Shown: positions 7,529-16,402 of the stretch, one piece after another
Position numbering within the stretch: the stretch's first letter is position 1
How the letters are laid out: every line of letters begins with the position of its first letter
Source: Nitrospirillum pindoramense
GTDB lineage: Bacteria > Pseudomonadota > Alphaproteobacteria > Azospirillales > Azospirillaceae
DNA length: 64,000 nt
Direction of reading: 5' to 3'
Assembly (NCBI RefSeq): GCF_007827955.1
Contig: NZ_VITR01000009.1
Coordinates: 124,001 to 188,000, forward strand
The notes under the pieces: model-generated
The model's database searches: none
What the model was told of the DNA's origin: nothing
The model's input: only the letters and a program-made list of their open reading frames with translations
Translations under genes and position numbers: made by a program

Positions 7529-9115
7529 TCAGGGCTTGGCGCCGGGGCCCATGAACACACCCTCGTAGAAGGTGGCATGGGTGGGGGTCACCCCTTGCTC
7601 CGTCAGGCTGAACACCAAGGGGATGGAGCCCTGGGCGCCGCCGTCGCGCGTCATCGACTGGCGCGGCAGGCTGACGAAGACGCGGAAGGTGGCGACCGCG
7701 TCGCCGTGCACAGGCAGGGTCACGCCTTCGCCGCCGTGGGCCTCGCCCACATCCTGCACCGCGACGGTGGCGCCCGGCTGGCCGACAACGCCCAATTGGA
7801 AGGCGCTCTCGCCCCGCCGCTTGTTGATGACCTTGACGGTGTAGCCGTTGCGCAGGGAGCCATCCGAAAGGGTGACATACAGGGGCGCCCGGTCGCGCAG
7901 CACACTGATGCTCATGGTGGTGCGCGTTTCCAGGGCCGTCAGCATGACCCCCGCCACGATCGCCAGCACCAGGGCATAGATCACCACGCGCGGCCGCAGC
8001 AGGCGATAGCGATTGGCCTGCCCACCGGCCTTCGTCTCCTGGTTGGCCAGGGTGTCGAAGCGGATCAGGTTGGACGGGCGGCCCACCTTGGCCATGATGT
8101 CGTTGCAACTGTCGATGCACAGGCCGCAACCGATGCATTCCAACTGCTGGCCGTCACGGATGTCGATGCCGGTGGGGCAGACGGCGATGCACTGGCCGCA
8201 GTCGATGCAGTCGCCCCGGCCTTCCCAACTGGTGCCGGCCTTGTGCGGCCCGCGCCGCTCACCCCGCCAAGCCTCATAGGTCACCACCAGGGAATGGACG
8301 TCCAGCATCGATCCCTGGATGCGCGGCCACGGGCACATGTAGGTGCAGACCTGTTCCCGGGCCCAACCCGCCAGGACATAGGTGGTGGTGGTGAACAGGC
8401 CGACGAAGAAATATTCGCTGATCGTGGCGTGGCCGGTGACCAGCCCCATCAGCGCCGTGGGCGCATCGTCGAAGTACAGGATCCAGGCGCCGCCGGTGGC
8501 GAGCGAAATGGCCAGCCAGGCGGCATGCTTGGCGGTCTTGCGCAGGAACTTTTCCCGGTTCCAGGGCTGGCGATCCAGGCGGATACGCGCGCCTCGGTCG
8601 CCCTCAGTCCAGCGCTCAACCGCCATGAACAGGTCAGTCCACACCGTCTGGGGACAGGCGTAGCCGCACCAGACACGCCCAGCCAGAGCCGTCACCAGGA
8701 AAAGGCCCACGGCGGCCAGCACCAGCAGGCCGGTGATGTAGTAGACCTCCTGCGGCCAAATCTCGATGCCGAAGAAATAGGCGCGCGGCGCGGAAAGATC
8801 GATGAGGATGGCTTGATTCGGCGCGCCGGGCCCGCGGTCCCAACGCAGCCACGGCACGGTGTAATAAACGGCGAGGCAAAGGGCCAGGACGGCCCACTTG
8901 ATGGTACGGTACCGGCCGGACACGGCCTTGGGATAGACCTTGATATGCTCGGCATACAGGCTGCCGCCGTCCCCATTGCCCAAATCCGCCTTGATGGAGC
9001 GGGGGCGGCCCTCGCGGGCACTGTCGGCGCGCGCCGGCTTGGCGGTGGGACGGTCCAGCACCTCGGCGTCCTGAGCCTCACCGCCGGGGCGGCCATCCTT
9101 GGGAGTCGTGTCCAT
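7529..9115 (-). CDS. ccoG: cbb3 maturation ferredoxin-type protein CcoG/FixG
   Basis: A 528-residue polytopic protein with two 4Fe-4S clusters. The membrane part has RVWCGYACPQTVWTDLFM, the hallmark of the FixG family (about residues 160-177), a second CTYMCPWPRIQ loop, then CIDCGQCIAVCPTG and CIGCGLCIDSCND clusters, and a C-terminal periplasmic immunoglobulin-like domain. CcoG is a cupric reductase that feeds Cu(I) to cbb3 assembly. The ATG at 9115 (MDTTPKDG) is chosen; upstream in-frame sequence overlaps the regulatory spacer and has no family similarity. First gene of the ccoG-fixH-ccoI-ccoS operon. Confidence 0.96.
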   Translation of the reverse strand: MDTTPKDGRPGGEAQDAEVLDRPTAKPARADSAREGRPRSIKADLGNGDGGSLYAEHIKVYPKAVSGRYRTIKWAVLALCLAVYYTVPWLRWDRGPGAPNQAILIDLSAPRAYFFGIEIWPQEVYYITGLLVLAAVGLFLVTALAGRVWCGYACPQTVWTDLFMAVERWTEGDRGARIRLDRQPWNREKFLRKTAKHAAWLAISLATGGAWILYFDDAPTALMGLVTGHATISEYFFVGLFTTTTYVLAGWAREQVCTYMCPWPRIQGSMLDVHSLVVTYEAWRGERRGPHKAGTSWEGRGDCIDCGQCIAVCPTGIDIRDGQQLECIGCGLCIDSCNDIMAKVGRPSNLIRFDTLANQETKAGGQANRYRLLRPRVVIYALVLAIVAGVMLTALETRTTMSISVLRDRAPLYVTLSDGSLRNGYTVKVINKRRGESAFQLGVVGQPGATVAVQDVGEAHGGEGVTLPVHGDAVATFRVFVSLPRQSMTRDGGAQGSIPLVFSLTEQGVTPTHATFYEGVFMGPGAKP

Positions 9116-9217
9116 GGCGTCGGTCCATTCGTGTCGACCGCGTGCGGGGCGTGGCCTAACGGTTGGGCCACCAACGCGGATATGGGGGGAACCTAGGCCC
9201 GGACCGTTTCTCTCGCC

Positions 9218-9231
9218 TTGCGATAGATCAA
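9218..9231 (-). promoter_or_regulatory. FixK/FNR-like box upstream of ccoG
   Basis: Read on the minus strand the sequence is TTGATCTATCGCAA, which fits the relaxed rhizobial FixK consensus TTG(A/C)-N6-(T/G)CAA, with one perfect TTGAT half-site and a degenerate second half. It is 103 bp upstream of the ccoG ATG, a plausible activator position for a promoter with a leader of about 60 nt. A binding assay or transcript start is needed to confirm use. Confidence 0.55.
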
Positions 9232-9320
9232 CCCGGCGTGGCCCGCCCCTTGCCCGCGACGGCAGGTCACGGGCGTGAAAACAACCGCTTGCAAAGCGCG
9301 CGAACTGTGATCCGGGCAAA

Positions 9321-9356
9321 GAAAAACCCCCGCCGGATGGGGACGCGGCGGGGGTT
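9321..9356 (-). terminator. Rho-independent terminator of ccoNOQP
   Basis: Perfect 11-bp arms (9325-9335, AACCCCCGCCG, and 9346-9356, CGGCGGGGGTT) around a 10-nt loop. On the minus strand the stem is followed by TTTTTC, giving an intrinsic terminator about 80 bp past the ccoP stop. It separates ccoNOQP from ccoG, so the latter needs its own promoter. Confidence 0.9.
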
Positions 9357-9437
9357 CACGTGCAATACCTGGGGTAGTGGTCTACGAAAGTAGGATATCG
9401 GGGGATGGGGGAAGGCGGGAAACCATCCCCCGATCAC

Positions 9438-10307
9438 TTACTTCCCGCCACCCAAGCTATGCACGTAAGCGGCCAACAACTTGACGGTGGCCGGGTCCAG
9501 GCGCTCGCTCCACGCCGGCATGCTGCCACGCCGGGCGTAGGTGATGGTCTGGACGACCGTGGCCTTGTCCCCGCCATAGAGCCAGATGGCGTCGTTCAGG
9601 CGGGGGGCGCCCACGTCGGGGTTACCCTCACCCTTTTCGCCATGGCAGGCGGCGCAGTTGTCCGCGAACACCTGGGCGCCGCGGCCGGCGGCCGCCTTGT
9701 CCGTTCCGGTGTTCGACAGGCTCAGCACATACTCCGCCACGTCGTTGATCTGCTCCTTGGTCAGCAGGCCATCAGCGCCGAAGCGCGGCATGTCCGACAC
9801 GCGGGAGTCCGGGTTGGAGTTACGGACGCCGTAGGTGACGGTCTGCAGGATCTGCTCCGGCGAGCCACCCCACAGCCAATCGTCGTCGGCCAGGTTGGGG
9901 AAGCCCTTGCCGCCGGCGCCGCCGGCGCCGTGGCAAGCGGCGCAGTTCTCGGCGAAGGCGATGTGGCCGGCGGCCTGCACGTAGTTGCGCAGGTCCGGGT
10001 CCTTCTCGACGTCGCCGATGGGCGTGGCCAGCAACTTGGCCTTGATGGGCGCCAGCGCCTGCTGGCGGGTGTCCAGCTCGGACTTCACCGTGTCGCGCCG
10101 GGTCCAGCCCAGCACGCCCTTGGTGTGGGAGTGCAGGCTGGGCCAGGCGGGATACAGCACGGTGTAGACCAGGGCGAAGGCGATACAGGCATAAAAGGTG
10201 TACAGCCACCACTTGGGCAGGGGCGTGTTCAGTTCCTTGATGCCGTCCCATTCATGGCCGGTGGTCTCCCGGCCCGTATGGGCGTCTTTTTCGATGTGGG
10301 TCGACAT
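9438..10307 (-). CDS. ccoP: cbb3 oxidase dihaem subunit CcoP/FixP
   Basis: A 289-residue membrane-anchored dihaem cytochrome c. An N-terminal cytoplasmic segment with GHEWDGIKELNTPLPKWW, the CcoP signature, is followed by one membrane helix and two c-type haem sites CAACH at residues 122-126 and 218-222. It passes electrons to CcoO and the active site in CcoN. It follows ccoQ by 9 bp. Both axial Met regions (MPRFG, MPAWSERLD) are present, so both haem domains look intact. Confidence 0.97.
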   Translation of the reverse strand: MSTHIEKDAHTGRETTGHEWDGIKELNTPLPKWWLYTFYACIAFALVYTVLYPAWPSLHSHTKGVLGWTRRDTVKSELDTRQQALAPIKAKLLATPIGDVEKDPDLRNYVQAAGHIAFAENCAACHGAGGAGGKGFPNLADDDWLWGGSPEQILQTVTYGVRNSNPDSRVSDMPRFGADGLLTKEQINDVAEYVLSLSNTGTDKAAAGRGAQVFADNCAACHGEKGEGNPDVGAPRLNDAIWLYGGDKATVVQTITYARRGSMPAWSERLDPATVKLLAAYVHSLGGGK

Positions 10308-10316
10308 GGGAGGACC

Positions 10317-10508
10317 TCAGCCTTTCATTGTCGGCGCCGGCCGCCGCGCGGGCAGCGGGTGATCGGCGTCATCCAGCAGCGGGATACGGGCGCAGGCGTC
10401 CAGGCGGCGGCGGTGCGAGGGCCAGTAGACCCAGATGCCGATGCCGCTGAACAAGGCCACGAACCACAGCAACCAAACCTGCGAGATCAGGGCGTGGAAT
10501 TCTTCCAT
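10317..10508 (-). CDS. ccoQ: cbb3 oxidase small subunit CcoQ/FixQ
   Basis: A 63-residue single-helix protein located between ccoO and ccoP, as expected for CcoQ. Helix LLWFVALFSGIGIWVYW is followed by a basic segment PSHRRRLDACARIPLLDD that matches the short cytosolic tail of the family. It stabilises the CcoP-CcoNO interaction. Identification rests on position and topology because the family is short and variable. Confidence 0.93.
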   Translation of the reverse strand: MEEFHALISQVWLLWFVALFSGIGIWVYWPSHRRRLDACARIPLLDDADHPLPARRPAPTMKG

Positions 10509-10515
10509 GATCGCC

Positions 10516-11241
10516 TCACTGGTGCAGGTCTTCGGGCTGCAGCTTGCTGAACTCGACCAGCGTGCCCAGCATCTGCAGGTAGGCCACCAGGGCGTCCATC
10601 TCCGTCAGCTCGGGGCTTTCGGTGTTGAACTTGCCCACCACCGCCTTCGGGTACCGCTTCAGCAAGCCGCTGGTGTCGGCGTCCGGGTCGGCCTGGGCCT
10701 TCAGGTCGGCGGCGGCGTTGGCGATCATGTCGTCCGTGTAGGGAACGCCCACGGTGCGCAGGGTCTTCAGGTGATCCTGAATGTTGGGCACCGACAGGGG
10801 CCGGCTGGCCAGGAAGGCGTAGGTCGGCATGATCGATTCCGGCACCACGGCGCGCGGATTCTTCAGGTGGGCGACGTGCCAGTCGTTGGAATACTTGCCG
10901 CCGACGCGGGCCAGATCCGGACCGATACGCTTGGACCCCCACTGGAAGGGATGGTCGTACATGCTTTCCGCCGCCAGGCTGTAGGGGCCATAGCGCTCCA
11001 CCTCATCGCGGAAGGTGCGGATCTGCTGGCTGTGGCAGACGTAGCAGCCTTCACGGATGTAGATGTTGCGGCCCATCTGCTCCAGCGGGGTGTAGGGGCG
11101 CACGCCACCCACCCGCTCGATCGTGGTTTCGATGGAGAACAGGGGCACGATCTGCACCAGGCCACCGATGGACACGGTGATCAGGGTCAGCAGCGCCAGG
11201 ATGACGACGTTCTTTTCGACGATGGCGTGAGAGAATTTCAT
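10516..11241 (-). CDS. ccoO: cbb3 oxidase monohaem subunit CcoO/FixO
   Basis: A 241-residue protein with an N-terminal membrane anchor (about residues 10-30) and a single cytochrome c domain with CYVCH at 66-70, followed by the family-typical [18 protein letters not shown] and [26 protein letters not shown] supplies the expected axial Met. Transfers electrons to CcoN. It lies 15 bp after ccoN and 7 bp before ccoQ. Confidence 0.97.
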   Translation of the reverse strand: MKFSHAIVEKNVVILALLTLITVSIGGLVQIVPLFSIETTIERVGGVRPYTPLEQMGRNIYIREGCYVCHSQQIRTFRDEVERYGPYSLAAESMYDHPFQWGSKRIGPDLARVGGKYSNDWHVAHLKNPRAVVPESIMPTYAFLASRPLSVPNIQDHLKTLRTVGVPYTDDMIANAAADLKAQADPDADTSGLLKRYPKAVVGKFNTESPELTEMDALVAYLQMLGTLVEFSKLQPEDLHQ

Positions 11242-11256
11242 TTTTCGTCCCTCCGC

Positions 11257-12738
11257 TCACTCGGCCGCGACCAGGCCCGCGGGCCGGTCTTCCGCCAGCG
11301 GCTGGCCGTTCTTCACGGTGCGGATCAGGTTGAAGGCCATGATGATGGCGCCGGTCAGGAACAGGACGCCGCCCATGCCGCGGATGATGTAGTAGGGATG
11401 CATGGCGGCCACCGTCTCGACGAACGAGTACTGCAGGAAGCCCATGTCGTCGTAGGCGCGCCACATCAGGCCCTGCATGATGCCCGACACCCACATGGAG
11501 GTGATGTAGAGCACGATGCCCAGGGTGGCGGTCCAGAAGTGCCATTCGACCAGCGTCTGGCTCCACAGCCCCTTACGCCGCCACAGCACCGGCACCAGGT
11601 AGTACAGGGCGCCGAAGGTGACGAAGGCGACCCAGCCCAGGGCACCGGAGTGCACGTGGCCGATGGTCCAGTCGGTGTAGTGGCTGAGCGCGTTCACCGG
11701 CTTGATCGACATGACCGGGCCTTCGAAGGTGCTCATGCCGTAGAAGGCGACGGCGGTGACGGTGAACCGCAGGGACGGGTTGGTGCGCAGTTTGTCCCAA
11801 GCGCCCGACAGGGTCATGATGCCGTTGATCATGCCGCCCCAGCTGGGCATCCACAGCATGATGGAGAACACCATGCCCAGGGTCTGCGTCCAGTCCGGCA
11901 GGGCCGTGTAGTGCAGGTGGTGCGGGCCGGCCCAGATGTACAGGAAGATCAGGGCCCAGAAGTGGATGATGGACAGGCGGTAGGAATAAACCGGCCGCTC
12001 CGCCGCCTTGGGGATGAAGTAGTACATCATGCCCAGGAAGCCGGCGGTCAGGAAGAAGCCCACCGCGTTATGGCCGTACCACCACTGGATCATCGCGTCC
12101 TGCACACCGGCGAAGGCGCCGTAGCTCTTCGTGCCGGTGAAGCTGACAGGCACCGCCAGGTTGTTGACGATGTGCAGCATGGCGATGGTGATGATGAACG
12201 CCAGGTAGAACCAGTTGGCCACGTAGATGTGCGGCTCACGCCGCTTGATCAGCGTGCCGGCGAACACGATCAGGTAGGCCACCCAGACGATGGTCAGCCA
12301 CAGGTCGGTGTACCACTCGGGCTCGGCATATTCCTTGCCCTGGGTGATGCCCATCAGGTAGCCCGTGCCGGCCAGCACGATGAACAGCTGATAGCCCCAG
12401 AAGATGAACCAGGCCGGCAGGGCGCCACCGAACAGGGGCGCGCGGCAGGTGCGCTGGACCACGAAGAAGGAGGTGCCCAGCAGCGCGTTGCCACCAAAGG
12501 CGAAAATGGCCGCGGACGTGTGCAGCGGCCGCACGCGGCCGAAGCTGGTCCATTCCAATCCGAAATTCAGCGCGGGAAACGCCAACTGAAAGGCAATGAG
12601 GACACCGACCGTGAAGGCGGCGATACCCCAGAACATGGTCGCGATGGTGAACGCGCGGACCACATCCTCCACATAGGCTTCCCGGCTGGCGGGTTGGGCC
12701 GCCGTTATGGGCACCCCCCCGGAAACCGCTACACTCAT
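11257..12738 (-). CDS. ccoN: cbb3 oxidase catalytic subunit CcoN/FixN
   Basis: A 493-residue haem-copper oxidase subunit I of the cbb3 (C) class with twelve expected membrane helices. Metal-ligand regions are present: [14 protein letters not shown] (low-spin haem), [16 protein letters not shown] (CuB histidine and catalytic Tyr region), [15 protein letters not shown] (CuB His pair) and [14 protein letters not shown] (haem ligands). Reduces O2 to water at high affinity. I use the ATG at 12738, preceded by a GGGGGG Shine-Dalgarno 4 nt away; the longer upstream frame crosses the FixK box. First gene of ccoNOQP. Confidence 0.97.
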   Translation of the reverse strand: MSVAVSGGVPITAAQPASREAYVEDVVRAFTIATMFWGIAAFTVGVLIAFQLAFPALNFGLEWTSFGRVRPLHTSAAIFAFGGNALLGTSFFVVQRTCRAPLFGGALPAWFIFWGYQLFIVLAGTGYLMGITQGKEYAEPEWYTDLWLTIVWVAYLIVFAGTLIKRREPHIYVANWFYLAFIITIAMLHIVNNLAVPVSFTGTKSYGAFAGVQDAMIQWWYGHNAVGFFLTAGFLGMMYYFIPKAAERPVYSYRLSIIHFWALIFLYIWAGPHHLHYTALPDWTQTLGMVFSIMLWMPSWGGMINGIMTLSGAWDKLRTNPSLRFTVTAVAFYGMSTFEGPVMSIKPVNALSHYTDWTIGHVHSGALGWVAFVTFGALYYLVPVLWRRKGLWSQTLVEWHFWTATLGIVLYITSMWVSGIMQGLMWRAYDDMGFLQYSFVETVAAMHPYYIIRGMGGVLFLTGAIIMAFNLIRTVKNGQPLAEDRPAGLVAAE

Positions 12739-13085
12739 GACACCCCCCGAATATGGGCTCAAGCGGCAGGGACCCGGGTTGACCCCCGGACCTCGTCTCT
12801 TAAGACAACGATTGCGGGCACCGGCCGGCCTGGTTTCCCAGATGTCCGTCGGGCGACGGGACCGATGCTCCTCAGCGTCGGCACTGTGATGGTGGGCACA
12901 CTCAGACGCATTGACCTGCGTCAAGCCGCCACCCTTCCACCTGGCGTACTGTTGGGTGAGTGACGGATAGGCGGATACGCGGCAAGATGGCCGCCAAAGA
13001 TCAAAAAGTCTTATCCGGGCGGTTGGCGTTGCAACTTCTGGGCGTTACCATGGGAACGCCATAAGGAAGAAAGGGGCGCGCGGCG
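12739..13085. promoter_or_regulatory. Divergent control region between ccoN and the DUF2189 gene
   Basis: A 347-bp spacer with no convincing gene. It contains the FixK/FNR-type palindrome at 12911-12924, 173 bp from the ccoN ATG and 162 bp from the plus-strand gene at 13086. Apart from that palindrome and a Shine-Dalgarno-like AAGGAAGAAAGG just before 13086, nothing specific stands out. Confidence 0.6.
12911..12924. promoter_or_regulatory. FixK/FNR box (anaerobox) for ccoNOQP
   Basis: TTGACCTGCGTCAA is a perfect 5-4-5 palindrome matching the FNR/FixK consensus TTGAT-N4-ATCAA except for C/G at the innermost half-site position, a common variant. cbb3 operons of alphaproteobacteria are classically activated by FixK-type regulators at such sites. 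Its position between two divergent genes means it could serve either. Confidence 0.8.
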
Positions 13086-13910
13086 ATGACGGCGACGACG
13101 AACGGGACGCTGATTCCGGTATTCACCCACCCCTCCCCCGCCGTGCGACGGGTACCCATGGACAGGCCCTGGCTATGGCTGCGGCTCGGTGCCGCCGATA
13201 TGGCGGCCACGCCGACCATCAGCCTGGGTTACGGCCTGATCCTGGCGTCGGTGGGCTTCTTCGCGACGGCGCTGATCCTCCTGGGCGGCTGGCTGGCCCT
13301 GCTGCTGCCGCTGACCGGCGGCTTCATGCTGCTGGCCCCCCTGCTGTCGGTCACCTTTTACGAGGCGTCGCGGCGGCAGGAACAGGGTTTGCCCCCCGAC
13401 GCGGCCGCCTGCCTCAACGCCTGGCGCGGCAACCTGCCGGCCATCGGCGCCTTTGGCGTCGTGCTGCTGCTGCTGCATCTGTTCTGGGTGCGCCTGGCCA
13501 CCCTGCTCTACGCCCTGATGCTGGGCGACGTGCATGTGGCGCCAGAAAGCGTGGCCGCCACGCTGCTGACGCCGGAGGCCCTGCCCTTCCTGATCGTGGG
13601 CACGGTCTTGGGCGCCGCCCTGGCCCTGACCACCTTCACCATCAGCGTCGTGACCCTGCCTCTGTTGATGGACCGGGATGTCGGCGTCTTCATGGCCGTC
13701 GCCACCAGCATCATGGCCGTGCGCGCCAGCCCCCGGGCCATGCTGCTGTGGGCCGCCCTGATCGCGGGGTCGGTGGCGCTGGGCATGGCGACGCTGTTCA
13801 TCGGCCTGGTGCCGCTGCTGCCCCTGATCGGGCACGCCAGCTGGCATGCCTACCGCGACGTGGTGCGCCTGCCGGCGGAGGCGGCGCCGGCCCGTTCAGC
13901 CGTCAGCTGA
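13086..13910 (+). CDS. DUF2189 integral membrane protein
   Basis: A 274-residue membrane protein with about six hydrophobic helices and the DUF2189 entry pattern PWLWLRLGAADMAATPTISLGYGL is seen in two parts (PWLWLRLGAADM and PTISLGYGL); the cytosolic motif PLLSVTFYEASRRQEQG is also family-typical. Function is unknown. It is transcribed divergently from ccoN across a shared FixK-type box; members of this family often lie near cytochrome oxidase genes, so an accessory role in respiration is a reasonable but untested idea. Its 3' end overlaps the next convergent gene by 8 bp. Confidence 0.85.
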   Translation: MTATTNGTLIPVFTHPSPAVRRVPMDRPWLWLRLGAADMAATPTISLGYGLILASVGFFATALILLGGWLALLLPLTGGFMLLAPLLSVTFYEASRRQEQGLPPDAAACLNAWRGNLPAIGAFGVVLLLLHLFWVRLATLLYALMLGDVHVAPESVAATLLTPEALPFLIVGTVLGAALALTTFTISVVTLPLLMDRDVGVFMAVATSIMAVRASPRAMLLWAALIAGSVALGMATLFIGLVPLLPLIGHASWHAYRDVVRLPAEAAPARSAVS

Positions 13911-14415
13911 ACTGCAGCATGGAGGGCGCCTTGTCGATGATCTCTTCCAGGATCATCTCCGCCGTCTCCAGCTCGCCACGGATGGATTCGTTCAGGCGGC
14001 TGGCGTATTCCGGCTTGCGCAGCTTTTCGCTGGCCTCGTAAAGGCTGCGCAGCTCGGTCACAAAGATTTCGCGGGCGCCCAGCGGCAGCACGGTCTTGGC
14101 CGACAGCACGAAAAAGAATCGCATGCTGGCGCGCACCAGCAGGCTCAGCATCAGGGTGTCCAGCTGGGCATAGCGCTCACGCACGTCATCCGCCGGGCCG
14201 TCCATGCTGCGCAGGCGCCCCTCCACCAGGATACACAGGGCGCGGAACTCCCCCACCTTGTTGCGGAAGGCGTTGTAGGCCTCGAAACTGTCGCGGGCGG
14301 CCGCGGCCTCCGCCTGCTTGGCCAATTGCGTGGATTCCCGCGCCTGACGCTCCAGCGCGTCGAGAAGACCCACCACCTCCTTGCGGGCGTAAACGCGTCT
14401 GACCACGGGGTTCAT
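13903..14415 (-). CDS. Helical protein of unknown function
   Basis: A 170-residue, charged, Leu/Glu/Arg-rich protein predicted to be mostly alpha-helical with coiled-coil character (residues about 15-60 and 115-165). No signal peptide, membrane helix or enzymatic motif. I do not recognise the family. Convergent with the DUF2189 gene (8-bp overlap), and followed upstream by a 115-bp spacer. The ending in DKAPSMLQFS has no known sorting meaning. Confidence 0.7.
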   Translation of the reverse strand: MNPVVRRVYARKEVVGLLDALERQARESTQLAKQAEAAAARDSFEAYNAFRNKVGEFRALCILVEGRLRSMDGPADDVRERYAQLDTLMLSLLVRASMRFFFVLSAKTVLPLGAREIFVTELRSLYEASEKLRKPEYASRLNESIRGELETAEMILEEIIDKAPSMLQFS

Positions 14416-14530
14416 CCTGTCTGGGCTGCCACCACCCCTTGTATACCCAGGCCACCCGATGGATCAAAGCGGCGCCAATGGCGGGCGGGCATGCGCGGAA
14501 GGGGGGATGGAGTCGCCTGCACAGCACTTA

Positions 14531-15040
14531 TCACGGCGACGGCGACAAGGTCCCATCGGTGAACAGCGTGAAGGACGGCTGCGGCCCCGGCGGCGCGATC
14601 TCGAACCGGACGGCCAGTCGGCCGCCCGCCAGCCCTTCGTATGTCAGGCGGAAGGTGGGGGCCGCCGGCGCCGGGTCACTGGTGAACTGGACGCGCCGGC
14701 CCGGCGCCAATTCCGTCACGTGATAGTGGATGACGTGCCCGGCCGTGTCGAAGAAATCGGCGCGCAAGTACCCGCCTTCCGCATACATGGTCATGATCAT
14801 GTCCAGGTCGCCGCCCTCAGCCATATGGGTGTGGTCGCGGCGCACCAGCAGGCTGCCGTTCAGGTCGGGCCTGATCTCCGACTTGCCCCCCTGATTGGGC
14901 CGCCCACCGGAAACGGGGTCGGCAACGCGTTCGCCCACCAGGAAAGAGAGGGCCGCCAGCGACTCCGCCGCCTTCGCATGGGGCATCAACGCCGCCACCG
15001 CCAGCGCGGCCGCAGCCAATCCGCGCTCAAACCGCCTCAT
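14531..15040 (-). CDS. Exported DUF1579/lipocalin-like protein
   Basis: A 169-residue protein with a clear signal peptide (RRFERGLAAAALAVAALMP then A-K-A-A, cleavage near residue 24). The mature part starts LAALSFLVGERVAD, resembling the L-x-x-L-x-F-L-x-G-x-W opening of small beta-barrel DUF1579/THAP4-like proteins, and continues as alternating strands (NGSLLVRRDHTH, DMIMTMYAEGGYLRADFFD). Presumed periplasmic, ligand unknown. The start codon lies inside the 3' end of the DUF4287 gene (14-bp overlap), so the two are likely coupled. Confidence 0.65.
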   Translation of the reverse strand: MRRFERGLAAAALAVAALMPHAKAAESLAALSFLVGERVADPVSGGRPNQGGKSEIRPDLNGSLLVRRDHTHMAEGGDLDMIMTMYAEGGYLRADFFDTAGHVIHYHVTELAPGRRVQFTSDPAPAAPTFRLTYEGLAGGRLAVRFEIAPPGPQPSFTLFTDGTLSPSP

Positions 15041-15650
15041 CGTACGCCTCCTTCAGCCAGCCCAGCACTTCGGCATCCACATCGGTCACGGCCGCCAGCT
15101 TCACCCGGTGGGTGAACATGGCGTTGAAACTGCCCGACGCCTCCAGCCGGCCTTCCGGCGAACGGGACTTCAACACCAGGCCCAGATCGAGGCGGGTGCG
15201 CGTCGATGGCTGAATCAAGGCGAACTGTTTGCGCCGGCGGATGCTGACATTGGCCTTCTTGGGTGCCACCTCGACATCGGGCCCAAGAGCCCTCACCGCC
15301 GCGACCAGCGCGTCATGGAGGGGACGCAGCCCCGCCTTGCCCTCGAATAGGTGCGCCACGGGATCGTCGACCGAGCGCGGCGCCGCGTCAGCCAAAGCGC
15401 GCTTGGCGACATGGTTGGCATAGCCGTGGCCGAAGCCGTGCTCCGCTTTCAGCCAAGTCACCATCTCCCCGTGCTTGGTCAGGCCCTGCGCCCGAATGCG
15501 TCCTACCCACACGGCCACCGGCTGCCCCGAAGCCGCCTCGATGTTCCGTTCCATTGTCGCGATCGCATCTTCCACCGACGCCATGGCTGCCCCCATTCCT
15601 GTTCCCGGCTTCGGCACCCGCACCGTCTTCCCGGAAGCCAGCGCCGTCAT
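15027..15650 (-). CDS. DUF4287/DUF5655 two-domain protein
   Basis: A 207-residue cytosolic protein. Residues about 25-90 match DUF4287 (ATMERNIEAASGQPVAVWV, KHGEMVTWLKAEHGFGHGYA, two separate pieces), and residues about 95-205 match DUF5655 (AHLFEGKAGLRPLHDAL, VSIRRRKQFALIQPSTRTRLD). Such proteins are widespread but uncharacterised. The true start may be one of the downstream Mets (MGAAMASVEDA at about residue 19-25), because the conserved region begins there. Divergent from the WYL regulator, 38 bp away, which could regulate it. Confidence 0.8.
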   Translation of the reverse strand: MTALASGKTVRVPKPGTGMGAAMASVEDAIATMERNIEAASGQPVAVWVGRIRAQGLTKHGEMVTWLKAEHGFGHGYANHVAKRALADAAPRSVDDPVAHLFEGKAGLRPLHDALVAAVRALGPDVEVAPKKANVSIRRRKQFALIQPSTRTRLDLGLVLKSRSPEGRLEASGSFNAMFTHRVKLAAVTDVDAEVLGWLKEAYDEAV

Positions 15651-15688
15651 GCATTCTATGGTCGGCCTGTTGACAGCATGGTGGCAAG

Positions 15689-16402
15689 ATGGCGCGTCGC
15701 GCGGAAAGGTTGTTGATCCTGCTGGACCTGCTGCGAGGCCGCCCGGTGGTAACGGCGGCCACCCTGGCGGAGGCTTTGGAGGTTTCCGCCCGCACGGTTT
15801 ACCGCGACATCGAAGCGCTGCTAGCCGCCGGCGTTCCCATCCGGGGAGAGGCCGGCGTAGGCTTCAGCCTGGGCCAGGGCTATTTCCTGCCGCCCCTGAC
15901 CCTGACGGAGGACGAAGCGGAGATCCTGGCCTTCGGCGCCCGGGTGCTGAGCATCTGGAGCGACGGCGCCATGGCCGCACAGGTGGAGATGGCGCTGACC
16001 AAGATCCGGGCCGTGCTGCCCCAGGCTGCCCGCGACAGCGCGGCGCGGGAGATCTTGTGGGCGCCCCCTTGGGTAACCCGCCACCCGCCCGCGGTGGACC
16101 TGCTGCAGTTGAAGCGCGCTGCCCAGCGGCGGCAGTACCTCCGCATCACCTATGAAACCCTGAACGGCACCCTGAGCGAGCGATCGGTGCGCCCCCTGTC
16201 GCTCAGCTTCTTCGGGCCTGTGTGGCTGCTGATCGCCTGGTGCGAATTGAAAGCGGACTTCCGCTGCTTCCGCTTGGACCGCCTGCGGGCTTCGGAGGTG
16301 CTGGAGCAGACCTTCCGGGATGAGCCGGGCAAGCGCCTGGCCGACTTCCGCCGCGCCAAGGGCGAGGCGGTGGTGCGGGAGATGGCCGGCAGCGGGGTTT
16401 AG
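15689..16402 (+). CDS. WYL-domain transcriptional regulator (YafY family)
   Basis: A 237-residue regulator: N-terminal DeoR-like winged helix (MARRAERLLILLDLLRG, SARTVYRDIEALLAAGVPI; recognition helix around residues 34-50) and a C-terminal WYL domain from about residue 140 (YLRITYETLNG, RSVRPLSLSFFGPVWLLIAW, RCFRLDRLRAS). The WYL tripeptide itself is replaced by VWLLIAW at the equivalent place. Ligand and targets unknown; the divergent DUF4287 gene and the convergent monooxygenase (4-bp overlap at stops) are the obvious candidates. Confidence 0.88.
   Translation: MARRAERLLILLDLLRGRPVVTAATLAEALEVSARTVYRDIEALLAAGVPIRGEAGVGFSLGQGYFLPPLTLTEDEAEILAFGARVLSIWSDGAMAAQVEMALTKIRAVLPQAARDSAAREILWAPPWVTRHPPAVDLLQLKRAAQRRQYLRITYETLNGTLSERSVRPLSLSFFGPVWLLIAWCELKADFRCFRLDRLRASEVLEQTFRDEPGKRLADFRRAKGEAVVREMAGSGV

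Noticed and set aside
9116-9319. N-terminal extension of ccoG to an upstream start
   Set aside because: The extended part overlaps the FixK-like box and has no resemblance to CcoG; the ATG at 9115 gives a normal-length protein.
12739-12924. N-terminal extension of ccoN of 62 residues
   Set aside because: It would read through the FixK box and has no family similarity; the ATG at 12738 has a good ribosome-binding site.
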